Part shown: one piece after another, positions 45,746 through 55,408 of the stretch
Numbering within the stretch: position 1 is the first letter of the stretch
How the letters are laid out: each line of letters opens with the position of its first letter
Source of the DNA: Chitinophagales bacterium
Lineage (GTDB): Bacteria > Bacteroidota > Bacteroidia > Chitinophagales > JADJOU01
Length of the DNA stretch: 64,000 nucleotides
Reading direction: 5' to 3'
NCBI GenBank assembly: GCA_016787225.1
Contig: JAEUUY010000008.1
Location: 1 to 64,000, forward strand
Position numbers and translations under genes: made by a program
The notes under the pieces: generated by a model
What the model was told of the DNA's origin: nothing
The model's input: only the letters and a program-made list of their open reading frames with translations
Database searches by the model: none

Positions 45746-46324
45746 ATGAAATTAAAACTAATATTTGCTACTTCGAATGAAAAAAAGCTCAAGGAAGTCA
45801 AAGAGATTCTAGGAGTGCGGTATGAAGTTCTATCATTGAGAGATATTCAATTTGAAGGTGAAATACCAGAGCCATTTGATACCATTAAGCAAAATTCGAT
45901 TTTTAAAGCCAACTTCTTTTTTGAAAAAACAAAACTTCCTTGTATAGCAGAGGATAGTGGATTAGAAGTGGAGTTTCTAGGAGGAAGGCCAAGTGCCTAT
46001 AGCGCTCGCTATGCAGGAGAGGAAAGAGATGATACCAAGAATTACGAAAAAGTGTTAGCTGAACTTGGGGATTCCCCTCAGAGAAATGCGAGATTTATTT
46101 CTATTATTACATTAAAAGATACTGACTGTGAAGAAGTATTCGAAGGTCACATGGAAGGCTCTATAAGTCATGAACCCAGAGGCAAAAATGGCTTCGGTTA
46201 TGATCCTATTTTTATTCCTCAAGGATTTGATAAAACCAATGCAGAATTAACATCCGAAGAAAAAAATGCAATTAGTCATCGAAGAAAAGCAATAGATAAA
46301 TTGACAATATATTTTCTATCATAA
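45746..46324 (+). CDS. rdgB: XTP/dITP diphosphatase (RdgB/HAM1 family)
   Basis: The 192-residue enzyme removes non-canonical purine triphosphates (dITP, XTP) from the nucleotide pool. Diagnostic segments are IFATSNEKKLKEVKEIL, IAEDSGLEVEFLGGRPSAYSARYAGE, and GFGYDPIFIP; the C-terminal SHRRKAIDKL is also typical. Length is standard. It lies 5 bases after the CysN gene, so the two are probably in the mreB transcript. Confidence 0.95.
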   Translation: MKLKLIFATSNEKKLKEVKEILGVRYEVLSLRDIQFEGEIPEPFDTIKQNSIFKANFFFEKTKLPCIAEDSGLEVEFLGGRPSAYSARYAGEERDDTKNYEKVLAELGDSPQRNARFISIITLKDTDCEEVFEGHMEGSISHEPRGKNGFGYDPIFIPQGFDKTNAELTSEEKNAISHRRKAIDKLTIYFLS

Positions 46325-46423
46325 TTTCTTCGACATTCTTTTAGATTTTTCTGCTTATTTAGCCTGGATGTAACCTTTTTACTTTGAGTTAAACTAATGC
46401 ATATATCTTAGTATAAAAAATTT

Positions 46424-47284
46424 ATGAATCTCTCCATCCAAAACTTAAACAAACAATACGCCAATGGCATTAAAGCTATTGATAATATCAACCTGGAAAT
46501 AGGTGCTGGTATGTTCGGATTGCTCGGGCCGAATGGTGCTGGCAAATCCAGTCTCATGCGCACGATAGCAACACTTCAAGAACCCGATAGCGGTACTATT
46601 ATGCTCAATGAAATCAATATTTTAGAGCAAAAAGACGAACTGAGAAAACAACTAGGTTATTTACCGCAAGAATTCGGCGTATATCCTAAGATAACGGCTT
46701 ATGATATGCTGCATCATATAGCTACACTCAAAGGTATTCAAGGCAATATTAAAGATCTCGTTCAGGGACTTTTAGACAAGGTCAATCTCTATGAGTTTAG
46801 AAAAAAATATGTAAGTGATTTTTCAGGTGGTATGAAACAACGCTTCGGTATAGCGCAGGCACTGATAGGTAATCCGAATTTATTAATAGTAGATGAACCC
46901 ACAGCAGGACTTGACCCAACAGAGCGCAATCGTTTCCATAATATTCTCTCCGAAATAGCCGAGAATAAAATAGTCATTTTATCTACTCATATTGTACAAG
47001 ATGTCATTGAGCTTTGCAATCAAATGGCCATTATTCACCAAGGGAGTGTTCGGTTCCAAGGCAAGCCGTCAGACGCCTTGGGTATGCTAGAAAACAAGGT
47101 TTACGGAAGATTTGTAGAAAAAAACGAGATGGAACATTTTATTTCAAATAATCAGGTACTTTCAGAGAGGTTGTATGCCGGCAAGAATTATTTCAATGTA
47201 TATTCCAATGAACCACTATCGGCACCTTTTGAAGCAAAAAAAGCAGATTTAGAAGATGTCTTTTTCTATATATGCAAAGCTTAA
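46424..47284 (+). CDS. ABC transporter ATP-binding protein
   Basis: The 286-residue ATPase has Walker A GPNGAGKSS near 35-43, Q-loop in YLPQEFGVYP, signature FSGGMKQR, Walker B LLIVDEP and the switch histidine in LSTHI. The C-terminal extension (about 215-286) is characteristic of ABC-2 drug/lipid-type exporters. The following gene, 31 bases on, encodes its permease fused to an M1 peptidase, so the two should form one transporter in the inner membrane. Confidence 0.93.
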   Translation: MNLSIQNLNKQYANGIKAIDNINLEIGAGMFGLLGPNGAGKSSLMRTIATLQEPDSGTIMLNEINILEQKDELRKQLGYLPQEFGVYPKITAYDMLHHIATLKGIQGNIKDLVQGLLDKVNLYEFRKKYVSDFSGGMKQRFGIAQALIGNPNLLIVDEPTAGLDPTERNRFHNILSEIAENKIVILSTHIVQDVIELCNQMAIIHQGSVRFQGKPSDALGMLENKVYGRFVEKNEMEHFISNNQVLSERLYAGKNYFNVYSNEPLSAPFEAKKADLEDVFFYICKA

Positions 47285-47315
47285 GTTCATTTCTTACTTG
47301 TAAATTTTAAATTTT

Positions 47316-50300
47316 ATGTTTTGGAAAGTTTTGAGTTTTGAACTCACCTATTGGAGAACGAGGATTTATACTTATGTCTTTGCACTTATAGTATTTTTAT
47401 TGACTACACTCACTTTCTCACTTGAAGGAATTTCCTTAGGAGGAGATGCCAATTTCATCAACTCCCCTTATAGTATAATGATATGGTATTATGTGCTGTG
47501 TCTTATCTTACCTATATTTATCAATAGTTTCGTGAGCTCGGGTATAACTCGTGACTATGAAAATAAATTTGATCAAATCTTGTATTCACTTCCAGTGAGC
47601 AGAACTAAAATTTTACTTGGCAGATTTGTAGGAGGTCTTATTGTTATATTTCTTATTTTTTTAACCGTGCCACTGGCAGAGTTGGTGGCTGAATACTTGC
47701 CATGGACAGATAAAGACATGATAGGTGCTTGGCGACTTGATGCTCATATTCATAGTATACTCACCATGGTATTACCAAATTTGATAATCATAGGCAGCAT
47801 TCTTTTCCTTATCGCCAGCTGGACACGGAGTATTAATTCTAGTTTTTTAGGAGCTATAGCCGTCGTAGTGATATTTAACTCGATTAGTGGATTAAATGAT
47901 AAAATAGATAATAAGACTATCGCTGCACTATCTGACCCTTTTGGATTTATGCCTATAATGTATTATACCAAGAAATGGTCGGTTTATGAGAAGAATTACC
48001 TCCTGTTTCCACTCGATTGGAAGTATTTCCTAAATAGGCTCCTGTGGTTATCCGTAGCTGTCGGACTATGGTTTGCTGCACTTCATATTAATAAGTTTAA
48101 GCTTCAAAAGACTAAACAAAAGGCTACTAAAAAGAAAGATGTTAAACCATCATTTTCTGGTGTTGATTATAGTAAAAAGGAGAAAGATTTTTCTTCAACT
48201 TATTTTCTGAAAAACATTCACTTTCAAGCCAAAATAGATTTTTTACACATCATTAAAAGTCCAGCGTTCTTGGTTACCATTGGACTTATTATTATGGTTC
48301 TCGTTATGTCATTTATCGGCACCATTCAGACAGACTCTGGATTAGCAGACCAATTAGCTACGACATCCAATACGCTTGACATACTAGAGGTAGTGACTAA
48401 AACGATTAACTATGCTATCATTTTCTTTTCAGGCATGCTGATATGGAAAGAACGGGATGCAAAAATGAATGATATTTATGATGCCTTACCTGTGAAAACA
48501 TATACCGTTTTTCTTGGAAAATTGTGTTCAATTATTTACTTAGTCATGGTGTATTCCACCTTACTGCTGATTATAGGTGTCGCATATCAAATAGCCAGAG
48601 GAGTTTATGATATTGATTGGGCGCATTATGCTATGGAATTGTATGTTATCAATCTATTCTACTCTATTACCTTGGCTATTTTATCTATGTTTTTTCAGGT
48701 GATGATAAATAATAAATTCATCGCTTACTTTGCCTCTGCTATCGTCGTATTTGCAGAACCATTTTTATTTCAATGGTTAGAGATAAGTAATAATATGATT
48801 TCTATAAGCCCGAGTCTGCCGAGTGTTATTCATTCTGATTTTTACGGCTATGGTAGTTATAAAACATCCTTGTTTGCTTTTATGGCTTATTGGCTTTTGA
48901 TATATAGTGTTATTGGCTTTATTGCTTATTGGTTTTATGTACGAGGTAGAAATACGAGCTGGAGAGAGCGATGGCAAGAGTCCAAAAAGCGATTGAAAGC
49001 ATCAAAAGCCATTTTTTCAATTTTAGCAGTTACTACTACCGGCTTTATAGGATTTATGTATTATCAAACACAAATGCAGAATTCTTATTTCGGACAGAAA
49101 GAGAGGCTAGAGCGAATGGCATATTATGAGAAGAAATATAGACATCTCATGAGCTATCCAGTGCCTAAAGCTACCAAAGTAGATTATAAGATTGATTTAT
49201 TCCCAAGTAAACGTTCATATCAAGTAAAAGGAAAAATGTGGATGGTCAATAAAGACGATACTAGCATTCAAAAAATTTATCTAAACAATGATTTTAAACA
49301 TCCATTTAAAATTAATATCAAAGATGCAAAATTGAGCAATGAAGATAAAAAAGGCATTGTCAATTTTCAAACCTATTCATTGGTTAAGCCTCTACAAATA
49401 GGAGATAGCGTGCTCGTAGAGTGGGAATATTCTGAGACTAATTCAGGTGTAGAAAATGAAATCTCAAACAGGCGATTAAATAGTAATGGTACTTTCCTTG
49501 ACTTTAGTTCTTTTACCCCAAGTTTTGGATATGACAAGGGCTTGGAAATTTCTCGAAAGTCAAAACGTGAAAAATTTGGATTGCCTACCAAGGCAGATTT
49601 TAAGCCTGCATTAATTAGAGAATGTACCCATCAATGTATGAAAGATTATATAGGTGGCATGGCAGATTGGGTTACCATTTATACAGAAATTTCTACTGAA
49701 GATGATCAAATCGCAGTAGCTCCGGGCGAAATGACCAAATCTTGGAAAGAAAATGGTCGAAGTTTTTATAAATATGACCTAACCCAGCCTTCAAAATTTT
49801 TCTTTTCGGTAGTATCTGGTAAATATGAAATATTGAAAGATACCTCACTAGGGGTGCAATGCGAAGTGTATTATTTACCAGAGCATGCGCATAATACCAA
49901 GGTCATGATGAATGCACTCAAAAAATCTATTGCTTATTATTCTCAGAGCTTTGGACCGTACAAACATCCTGTAGCTCGCATTATCGAGTTCCCAAAGTTT
50001 TCTAGTTTTGCTCAGGCTTTCCCTGGTACTATGCCGTATTCAGAATCGATAGGATTTACATCCAATATTGTCAACAATCCAGAGGACATTAATGAAGTAT
50101 TTCATATCGTAGCACACGAAATGGCACATCAGTGGTGGGCACACCAAGTCGTTGGCGCCGATATGCAAGGTTCGGAAATGCTTTCAGAATCTATCTCTGA
50201 ATACGCCAGTCTGAAATTGCTAGAAAAGGAGTATGGACTGGACATGGCGACAAAATTTCTCAAAGAATCGAATAATAATTATGTTTTCTCTCGTGCTTTT

Positions 50301-50927
50301 GAAAATAAAAAAGAGTCTTCACTCAAGGAGGTAGATGGACAGGGTTATATTTATTATCAGAAAGGTAGCTTGGTTTTATATGCAATACAGCAATTATTGG
50401 GAGAAGATAAAATGAATATGGCATTAAGTAATTTAATAAAAAATTATGGCTATAAAGAACCTCCTTATCCCAATTCTTATGCGCTTCTAGATGAAATTTA
50501 CCAATTGACTCCCGACTCATTGAAATCTCATATCAAAGCTGGACTAGAGGAAATTGTTATTTTCGAGACCGATGTTCAATCTGCTGAAGTTAAAAAATTA
50601 GCAAATAACAACTATGAAACGACGATTCAATTTGAACTAGTAAAAAGAGCCGCTGATCCGAATGCCAAAGAAGTCAAAAAAATAAAAGATATTAAGCTAG
50701 GAAAGAGTGATGAGGTAGCCATTCGGGACTATTTCGATATCGCATTGTATCAAAATACCGAAGATAAATCTCGCTATGGCAAGTTCATGAAAAAACAACG
50801 ATATCTTTTGAATAAGAAAAATAATACTTTAAAAATTCTCAGCGACAAAAAGCCAGATAAGATCGTGATAGACCCTTATTTCCTTCATATTCATAAAGAC
50901 CCTGAGGAGAATATTAAGAAGCTGTAA
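47316..50927 (+). CDS. ABC-2 permease fused to M1-family aminopeptidase
   Basis: The 1203-residue protein joins two ABC-2 permease modules and an M1 zinc-peptidase. Residues about 1-255 form one six-helix permease block and about 305-590 a second; residues about 610-1190 carry a beta-rich N-domain and an M1 catalytic domain with HEMAHQWW (H934, E935, H938) and a downstream glutamate in LSESISEYAS (E958). The usual GAMEN exopeptidase motif is altered to GTMPYSES, as in relatives of this fusion type. It should act with the ATPase encoded just upstream. The exported substrate is unknown; a peptide that is trimmed outside the inner membrane would fit but is inference. Confidence 0.9.
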   Translation: MFWKVLSFELTYWRTRIYTYVFALIVFLLTTLTFSLEGISLGGDANFINSPYSIMIWYYVLCLILPIFINSFVSSGITRDYENKFDQILYSLPVSRTKILLGRFVGGLIVIFLIFLTVPLAELVAEYLPWTDKDMIGAWRLDAHIHSILTMVLPNLIIIGSILFLIASWTRSINSSFLGAIAVVVIFNSISGLNDKIDNKTIAALSDPFGFMPIMYYTKKWSVYEKNYLLFPLDWKYFLNRLLWLSVAVGLWFAALHINKFKLQKTKQKATKKKDVKPSFSGVDYSKKEKDFSSTYFLKNIHFQAKIDFLHIIKSPAFLVTIGLIIMVLVMSFIGTIQTDSGLADQLATTSNTLDILEVVTKTINYAIIFFSGMLIWKERDAKMNDIYDALPVKTYTVFLGKLCSIIYLVMVYSTLLLIIGVAYQIARGVYDIDWAHYAMELYVINLFYSITLAILSMFFQVMINNKFIAYFASAIVVFAEPFLFQWLEISNNMISISPSLPSVIHSDFYGYGSYKTSLFAFMAYWLLIYSVIGFIAYWFYVRGRNTSWRERWQESKKRLKASKAIFSILAVTTTGFIGFMYYQTQMQNSYFGQKERLERMAYYEKKYRHLMSYPVPKATKVDYKIDLFPSKRSYQVKGKMWMVNKDDTSIQKIYLNNDFKHPFKINIKDAKLSNEDKKGIVNFQTYSLVKPLQIGDSVLVEWEYSETNSGVENEISNRRLNSNGTFLDFSSFTPSFGYDKGLEISRKSKREKFGLPTKADFKPALIRECTHQCMKDYIGGMADWVTIYTEISTEDDQIAVAPGEMTKSWKENGRSFYKYDLTQPSKFFFSVVSGKYEILKDTSLGVQCEVYYLPEHAHNTKVMMNALKKSIAYYSQSFGPYKHPVARIIEFPKFSSFAQAFPGTMPYSESIGFTSNIVNNPEDINEVFHIVAHEMAHQWWAHQVVGADMQGSEMLSESISEYASLKLLEKEYGLDMATKFLKESNNNYVFSRAFENKKESSLKEVDGQGYIYYQKGSLVLYAIQQLLGEDKMNMALSNLIKNYGYKEPPYPNSYALLDEIYQLTPDSLKSHIKAGLEEIVIFETDVQSAEVKKLANNNYETTIQFELVKRAADPNAKEVKKIKDIKLGKSDEVAIRDYFDIALYQNTEDKSRYGKFMKKQRYLLNKKNNTLKILSDKKPDKIVIDPYFLHIHKDPEENIKKL

Positions 50928-50965
50928 GTGTCTATATTGGGCTAATTCTGAATAATAGCAAATGC

Positions 50966-53284
50966 CTAGAAAGCTAACTTTTTTATCACTTTTGCTGATC
51001 CTATAGATACTTGAACTATATAAATAGTATTTTGTTTGAAACTAAACTCTAGTCTCTTTTTATTAGAATTGACTATTTCTTTCAATAGCAGTTTTCCATC
51101 TACTGAGAAAATAGTGACGTCATTTATTATATTTAAAGAGGAAATTTCATAGTTGTCACCCTGATAATTCATGTCAAAATCTAAATTTTCTTCATCACGC
51201 TGTGAGCTATTTGTAGCCTTTAAACTCAATGTGCTTATAGCTGTATTGGTAACTATTGGCTCATTGTAATCAAAATAAATGCTTGCGGTATTTTTAATTT
51301 TTCGACCAATAGGTAAATTTTTTCTGAGCTTCATGGTATAATTAATAAATCCGTGACTATTTGGTTCATCGATAATTTTAGGGCTAAGATTTATATCTTC
51401 GAAATTCCAAACTAGAGTTCTTCCTCTAACGATGAGTCTTACAGGATGTGATATCTTACCTAAGGCTATACTGCTTAGGTCAAGCGAAGTATCTACATCA
51501 TTTTCAACTCTGACCTTATAGGTTCTCCAGTTTCCTTCATTTTGAAAATTAATTAAATAGCTTAACTCCTCTGTTTTATGGTCTATATTGCCATCTGCTC
51601 CTTCACCATTTGGGCTTACAATAATTTCATTGGGATCATAAGATCCTTTGACATCGTCATGATTGATGGAAACATTGTTCCCAATTACCACATCATTTAA
51701 TGTGGGGGTAATTAGAGTAGTATCAGATTTAATTGAACCGACAACATAGTTTGTAGGAGCGGTAAATTCAATCTTAATGAGTTCATGCTGACCAATGTGC
51801 AATAAGCCAAGCCCAAATTTAATGGTGTCTCCAGTTTGAGAATAAAATGTAGAGGCATTACCAATAGTTAATCCACTTGGATATTTGAACATGATTTGTG
51901 CATTCGTAATATCAATATTCCCAAGATTCGAAAAAAGAATATAATAAGTAACGGGTTGACCGGGAACTATTGCTGTATGAAAGGTCTTGACTGCTAGATT
52001 AGGTCCATTAGGGGGTAAATTCATTACTTTGCAAAGTGTATCAGTACAACCTAAATTGTCTTTTATATAATGGCATATTGTTTTAGGTCCAGTATGGGCA
52101 TATTGGTGATATACAATTCTTCCTGAGCCATCTATTGTATCTCCAAAACTCCAATTATAATTAGAGATAGTATTAGGGGAATAAGCTTGAGATATGAAGA
52201 AATTATTAAAACTTAGAAGAGTTTTACCGGTTTGAAGAGAGTCCGTGGTTAAAAAGAATTCAGCAGAGCAGCATTTATAGACGGTATCAGTAGTTGAAAT
52301 AGTTAATGTATCCTTATATCCGAAAATTCTATGGGTAATGATAACACGATAAGTGCCATTGGTTTTATAGTATATATTGCCCGAGGTGTCACCAGTATTC
52401 CAGAGGTAACTAAAGGTAGTATAATCTATAGGTGTTAGATAAATTGAAACATCATTTAACTTACAATCGTCAATTTTAGAAATTCCATGCTTACAGGTGT
52501 CGTCATTTACTTTATAATTAATAGTATCTATACAATTATACAAGGTGTCTTTAACTATCATTTGATATATACCATGCGTTTGACTTGATATTTTTTTTGT
52601 AGTAGAACCATTATTCCAGATATATTTTAATGCTTGATGGTTGTTATGTGTATTAGCATAGACCTCAAGGTCAACATCTCCAATCAAGCAATTATCTGTT
52701 TCGCCTATCGTTGCATAGAAGTATTTGCAAAAATTACATGTGTCATCAATAATATTTGTTTTAAATGAGTCTTTACAACTATAGGTCAAATCTGTCACGG
52801 TTAAACTATAGGTGCCAGAGGTTTTGCTAAAAACATCTTGAGTTGTTTCTCCACTGTTCCATTTATACAAGTATGCTCCACTTCCTACTGGCACAATAGC
52901 TGTTAGCCGTATGTCGTTATAATTACATGAGTCAATTTCATAAATACTAGGCTTTAGATACAAGCAGTTGAATGTATCTGATACGGTAATGTATGCGGTA
53001 TCTACACATCCATAGAATGTATCCTTTACAATTGCTCTGTGAGTGCCTGCTCCTCTATAGTCAATAGTTATTCCATAGCCAATTGGAGACCATTCTACAA
53101 AGTTGATGCTTCCAGATCCGCCCGTAATAGTAGCTTGAAGCTTTATGTCATCTTTATAAAATCCATCGGAAACTTTTTTTATCCGGGCTTTATATCCATT
53201 ACATTGGCTAATCACATTCTGACTAGTCGTGAATAAAATGCAAAGTAAAATAATGAATTTGTTAGGTAAATTTCTATTTCTCAT
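50966..53284 (-). CDS. Secreted repeat protein with DUF7619-like domain and type A sorting signal
   Basis: The 772-residue protein has a signal peptide (about 1-27, ending NVISQ), a series of Ig-like repeats with recurring DTxNC and TxGTYxxxVxD strands (about 30-340), a PKD-like domain (about 345-420; FSFGDTIDGSG-like NWSFGDTIDGSG), DUF11-type repeats (about 430-550), a DUF7619-like block (about 550-680; SYDPNEIIVSP, IPIGRKIKNTASIYFDYNEPIVTN), and a type A C-terminal sorting segment (about 695-772). It should be exported by the type IX system. The start at 53284 is chosen because the longer frame places a hydrophilic stretch before the signal peptide. It converges with the preceding fusion gene. 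Confidence 0.8.
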   Translation of the reverse strand: MRNRNLPNKFIILLCILFTTSQNVISQCNGYKARIKKVSDGFYKDDIKLQATITGGSGSINFVEWSPIGYGITIDYRGAGTHRAIVKDTFYGCVDTAYITVSDTFNCLYLKPSIYEIDSCNYNDIRLTAIVPVGSGAYLYKWNSGETTQDVFSKTSGTYSLTVTDLTYSCKDSFKTNIIDDTCNFCKYFYATIGETDNCLIGDVDLEVYANTHNNHQALKYIWNNGSTTKKISSQTHGIYQMIVKDTLYNCIDTINYKVNDDTCKHGISKIDDCKLNDVSIYLTPIDYTTFSYLWNTGDTSGNIYYKTNGTYRVIITHRIFGYKDTLTISTTDTVYKCCSAEFFLTTDSLQTGKTLLSFNNFFISQAYSPNTISNYNWSFGDTIDGSGRIVYHQYAHTGPKTICHYIKDNLGCTDTLCKVMNLPPNGPNLAVKTFHTAIVPGQPVTYYILFSNLGNIDITNAQIMFKYPSGLTIGNASTFYSQTGDTIKFGLGLLHIGQHELIKIEFTAPTNYVVGSIKSDTTLITPTLNDVVIGNNVSINHDDVKGSYDPNEIIVSPNGEGADGNIDHKTEELSYLINFQNEGNWRTYKVRVENDVDTSLDLSSIALGKISHPVRLIVRGRTLVWNFEDINLSPKIIDEPNSHGFINYTMKLRKNLPIGRKIKNTASIYFDYNEPIVTNTAISTLSLKATNSSQRDEENLDFDMNYQGDNYEISSLNIINDVTIFSVDGKLLLKEIVNSNKKRLEFSFKQNTIYIVQVSIGSAKVIKKLAF

Positions 53285-53395
53285 AATTCTGTATTTAGGA
53301 ATACAACGCAAAATTAGTGTGTTTATTTGCGAATAATACAAGAAAAAATAACTTTTGTTAGATAGATTAAAATAGTTTTTAAGGTATAGGATAAG

Positions 53396-54136
53396 CTAAA
53401 CTCTGGCCACTATTATACTTCTTAGTGAATCTATTTTATACTGTTCTAATTGATAATCTCCAAAATGATGGATAACTTGAAACCCGATATTTTCTAGCAT
53501 ATCTTGAATTTCTGCGGCATCGAATAACTGAACCTGCTCTCTATATTGAAATATCGTTTCTTGGTCATTGATTTTTATTTCTTTTATCACAAAATCGTCT
53601 TCAAAATATTTTTGAATAGAAAATTCAATACCCGAAATAGTCTTGGTGTAGGATTCCTCTCCTTTTGCCCGCACAAGTTGACTATTGAGGTAATCGATAA
53701 CTAATACGCCATTTTCCTTTAAATGTTTTTTAGCGCAATTCAATACCTTCAAATTATCTTCTTTATTTTCAAAATAGCCAAAAGATGTAAAGAGATTAAA
53801 GATAAAATCAAAAGTTCTATTTAAGTCGAAATGACGCATATCCTCTACTTGAAAATGCAATTTTTCGGATAATCCTTTTTCTCTCGCCTTGAAATTGGCA
53901 TCCTTGATAGAGTTGGAAGCCAGATCTATACCCATTACATTATTTCCTTTGGATGCCATATAAATAGCATGTCTTCCTGCACCGCATGCTAGGTCTAAGA
54001 TAGTATGTTGAGGTCTTATGTTTAATAGCTGGTAAAGGTGTTCTATAAACAACTCCGCCTCTTTGTCGTCTCTATGTTGATAGAGTATGTGATAATAGGG
54101 ACTATTAAACCAGGATTCAAACCACGAAGTATTCAT
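53396..54136 (-). CDS. Class I SAM-dependent methyltransferase
   Basis: The 246-residue cytoplasmic methyltransferase has motif I ILDLACGAGRHAIYMASKG (about 41-59), VMGIDLASNSI (acidic end of strand 2) and FNLFTSFGYFENKED in the central region. The substrate is unknown. The start overlaps the last base of the phosphoribosyltransferase gene, so the two are coupled, but nothing links their reactions. Confidence 0.8.
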   Translation of the reverse strand: MNTSWFESWFNSPYYHILYQHRDDKEAELFIEHLYQLLNIRPQHTILDLACGAGRHAIYMASKGNNVMGIDLASNSIKDANFKAREKGLSEKLHFQVEDMRHFDLNRTFDFIFNLFTSFGYFENKEDNLKVLNCAKKHLKENGVLVIDYLNSQLVRAKGEESYTKTISGIEFSIQKYFEDDFVIKEIKINDQETIFQYREQVQLFDAAEIQDMLENIGFQVIHHFGDYQLEQYKIDSLRSIIVARV

Positions 54137-54630
54137 TATACTAATTCTATACTCGAAATTTTATTCCCTTTGACTTTGACTTCGATTTTTTCAAGCATAG
54201 TGGTATTGAGTGAAATGCCTACATGGTCAGCGACAATAGGAAATCGCTTATGTTTTCGTTCTACTAAAATCAAGGTATGAAGGGCATCTATTTTCATGTC
54301 AAAAAATGGTTTTAAAGCATAAAAAAGCGTTTTGCCGCTATTAATGACATCATCAACTAAAATAATGGCTGTCTCTTTTACCTGGATATTTTTGGATAAT
54401 TTGATGTCACTTGTTTGAGGATTCTTTTTGTCAATTTCTAAAGCTACTACCTCAGTAGGTAAGTTGAGAATAGGCTTTAAGTAACTTTCTACCTCTTGAG
54501 CTAAGACATAGCCACTTTCTTTAACACCCACAAAGGTGATATGCTTACGATGACAATAGTTTTCCGCCAATTGGTAGGCTATTCTCTCTAATATTCTCTC
54601 AATTTTTTCTCTATTTGCTATTTGAGCCAT
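54136..54630 (-). CDS. PyrR-like phosphoribosyltransferase
   Basis: The 164-residue protein has the PRPP-binding motif IILVDDVINSGKT near residues 89-101 and the PyrR-like late segment LVERKHKRFPIVADHVGISLNTT. PyrR proteins act as uracil phosphoribosyltransferases or as pyrimidine-operon regulators. No pyr gene or attenuator is nearby, so which role applies is unknown. A TTAGTTATTAGTTA repeat lies just upstream at 54640-54673. Confidence 0.75.
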   Translation of the reverse strand: MAQIANREKIERILERIAYQLAENYCHRKHITFVGVKESGYVLAQEVESYLKPILNLPTEVVALEIDKKNPQTSDIKLSKNIQVKETAIILVDDVINSGKTLFYALKPFFDMKIDALHTLILVERKHKRFPIVADHVGISLNTTMLEKIEVKVKGNKISSIELV

Positions 54631-54639
54631 TTTACTTAA

Positions 54640-54673
54640 TTATTAGTTAGTCACTATTAGTTATTAGTTAATT
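54640..54673. repeat. Low-complexity intergenic repeat (TATTAGTTA words)
   Basis: TATTAGTTAG, TCACTATTAG and TTATTAGTTA follow each other between the phosphoribosyltransferase and pcm genes. The same type of word repeat is seen at 33631-33660. Confidence 0.5.
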
Positions 54674-55320
54674 CCTTTCAGCATCGGCACAAATTGAAAT
54701 CCTTCAAAGCGTTCTTCATAATATTCACCTTCTTCCAGTTTTACAATACGCTTCATATAATTTGTGTCATTATCATTAAGAGGAATAATCATTTCTCCTC
54801 CTTTTTTAAGCTGACTAAGCAATGATTCAGGTACAAAATCTGCTCCACAAGTGATGATTATTTTGTCAAATGGTGCTTGACTAGGCATGCCTTCAAATCC
54901 ATCTTTCAAAAAAGGAAATACATTTTTCATTTTCATCTTTTTGAAAAAAGACTTAGCTTTTTCGTGTAAAATTTTATGGCGCTCTAATGTATATACTTCT
55001 TTGCAAAGCTTGCTTAATACACTCGCTTGATAGCCAGATCCAGTTCCTATCTCTAAGATTCTATCTTTAGATTGAGGATTGAGCACAATTGTCTGCAAGG
55101 CAACGGTAAGCGGTGAGGACATAGTTTGATCTTCGTCTATCAGCACAGGCGCTATTTCATAGGCCATACGCTCGAATCCTATGGGCGCATACAAATGTCG
55201 TGGAATTTGACTCATGACCTCTAGAACCCTGTCGCAATGGCTTATCTTATAGCCTTTAAGCCTTTCTGTCAACTCATCAATCATATTTCGTCTTAGACCT
55301 ATAGTTATATTGCTTTCCAT
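54664..55320 (-). CDS. pcm: Protein-L-isoaspartate O-methyltransferase
   Basis: The 218-residue enzyme methylates isoaspartyl residues in aged proteins for repair. Family features are IPRHLYAPIGFERMAYE (residues about 37-53), the methyltransferase motif ILEIGTGSGYQASVLSKL, and a threonine-serine region (DEDQTMSSPLTVALQ) before it. The start at 55320 (MESNITIG) is chosen over 55347 because a TAnnTTTG element on this strand at 55335-55342 lies between them and leaves a leader of about 15 bases. Confidence 0.88.
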   Translation of the reverse strand: MESNITIGLRRNMIDELTERLKGYKISHCDRVLEVMSQIPRHLYAPIGFERMAYEIAPVLIDEDQTMSSPLTVALQTIVLNPQSKDRILEIGTGSGYQASVLSKLCKEVYTLERHKILHEKAKSFFKKMKMKNVFPFLKDGFEGMPSQAPFDKIIITCGADFVPESLLSQLKKGGEMIIPLNDNDTNYMKRIVKLEEGEYYEERFEGFQFVPMLKGIN

Positions 55321-55334
55321 CCTAAAAAATCTCT

Positions 55335-55342
55335 CAAAAGTA
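55335..55342 (-). promoter_or_regulatory. Candidate -7 promoter element (TACTTTTG) of pcm
   Basis: Minus-strand TAnnTTTG octamer 14 bases upstream of the preferred pcm start. It lies inside the longest reading frame. Divergent from the plus-strand element at 55355. Confidence 0.45.
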
Positions 55343-55354
55343 AGCATTTAACCT

Positions 55355-55362
55355 TAAATTTG
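55355..55362 (+). promoter_or_regulatory. Candidate -7 promoter element (TAAATTTG) of the phosphohexomutase gene
   Basis: TAnnTTTG octamer 46 bases before the ATG at 55409. Confidence 0.45.
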
Positions 55363-55408
55363 ACCTTTAATTATAAATAGAATTTCTAAGAAAAGTAACA
55401 CGAAGATT

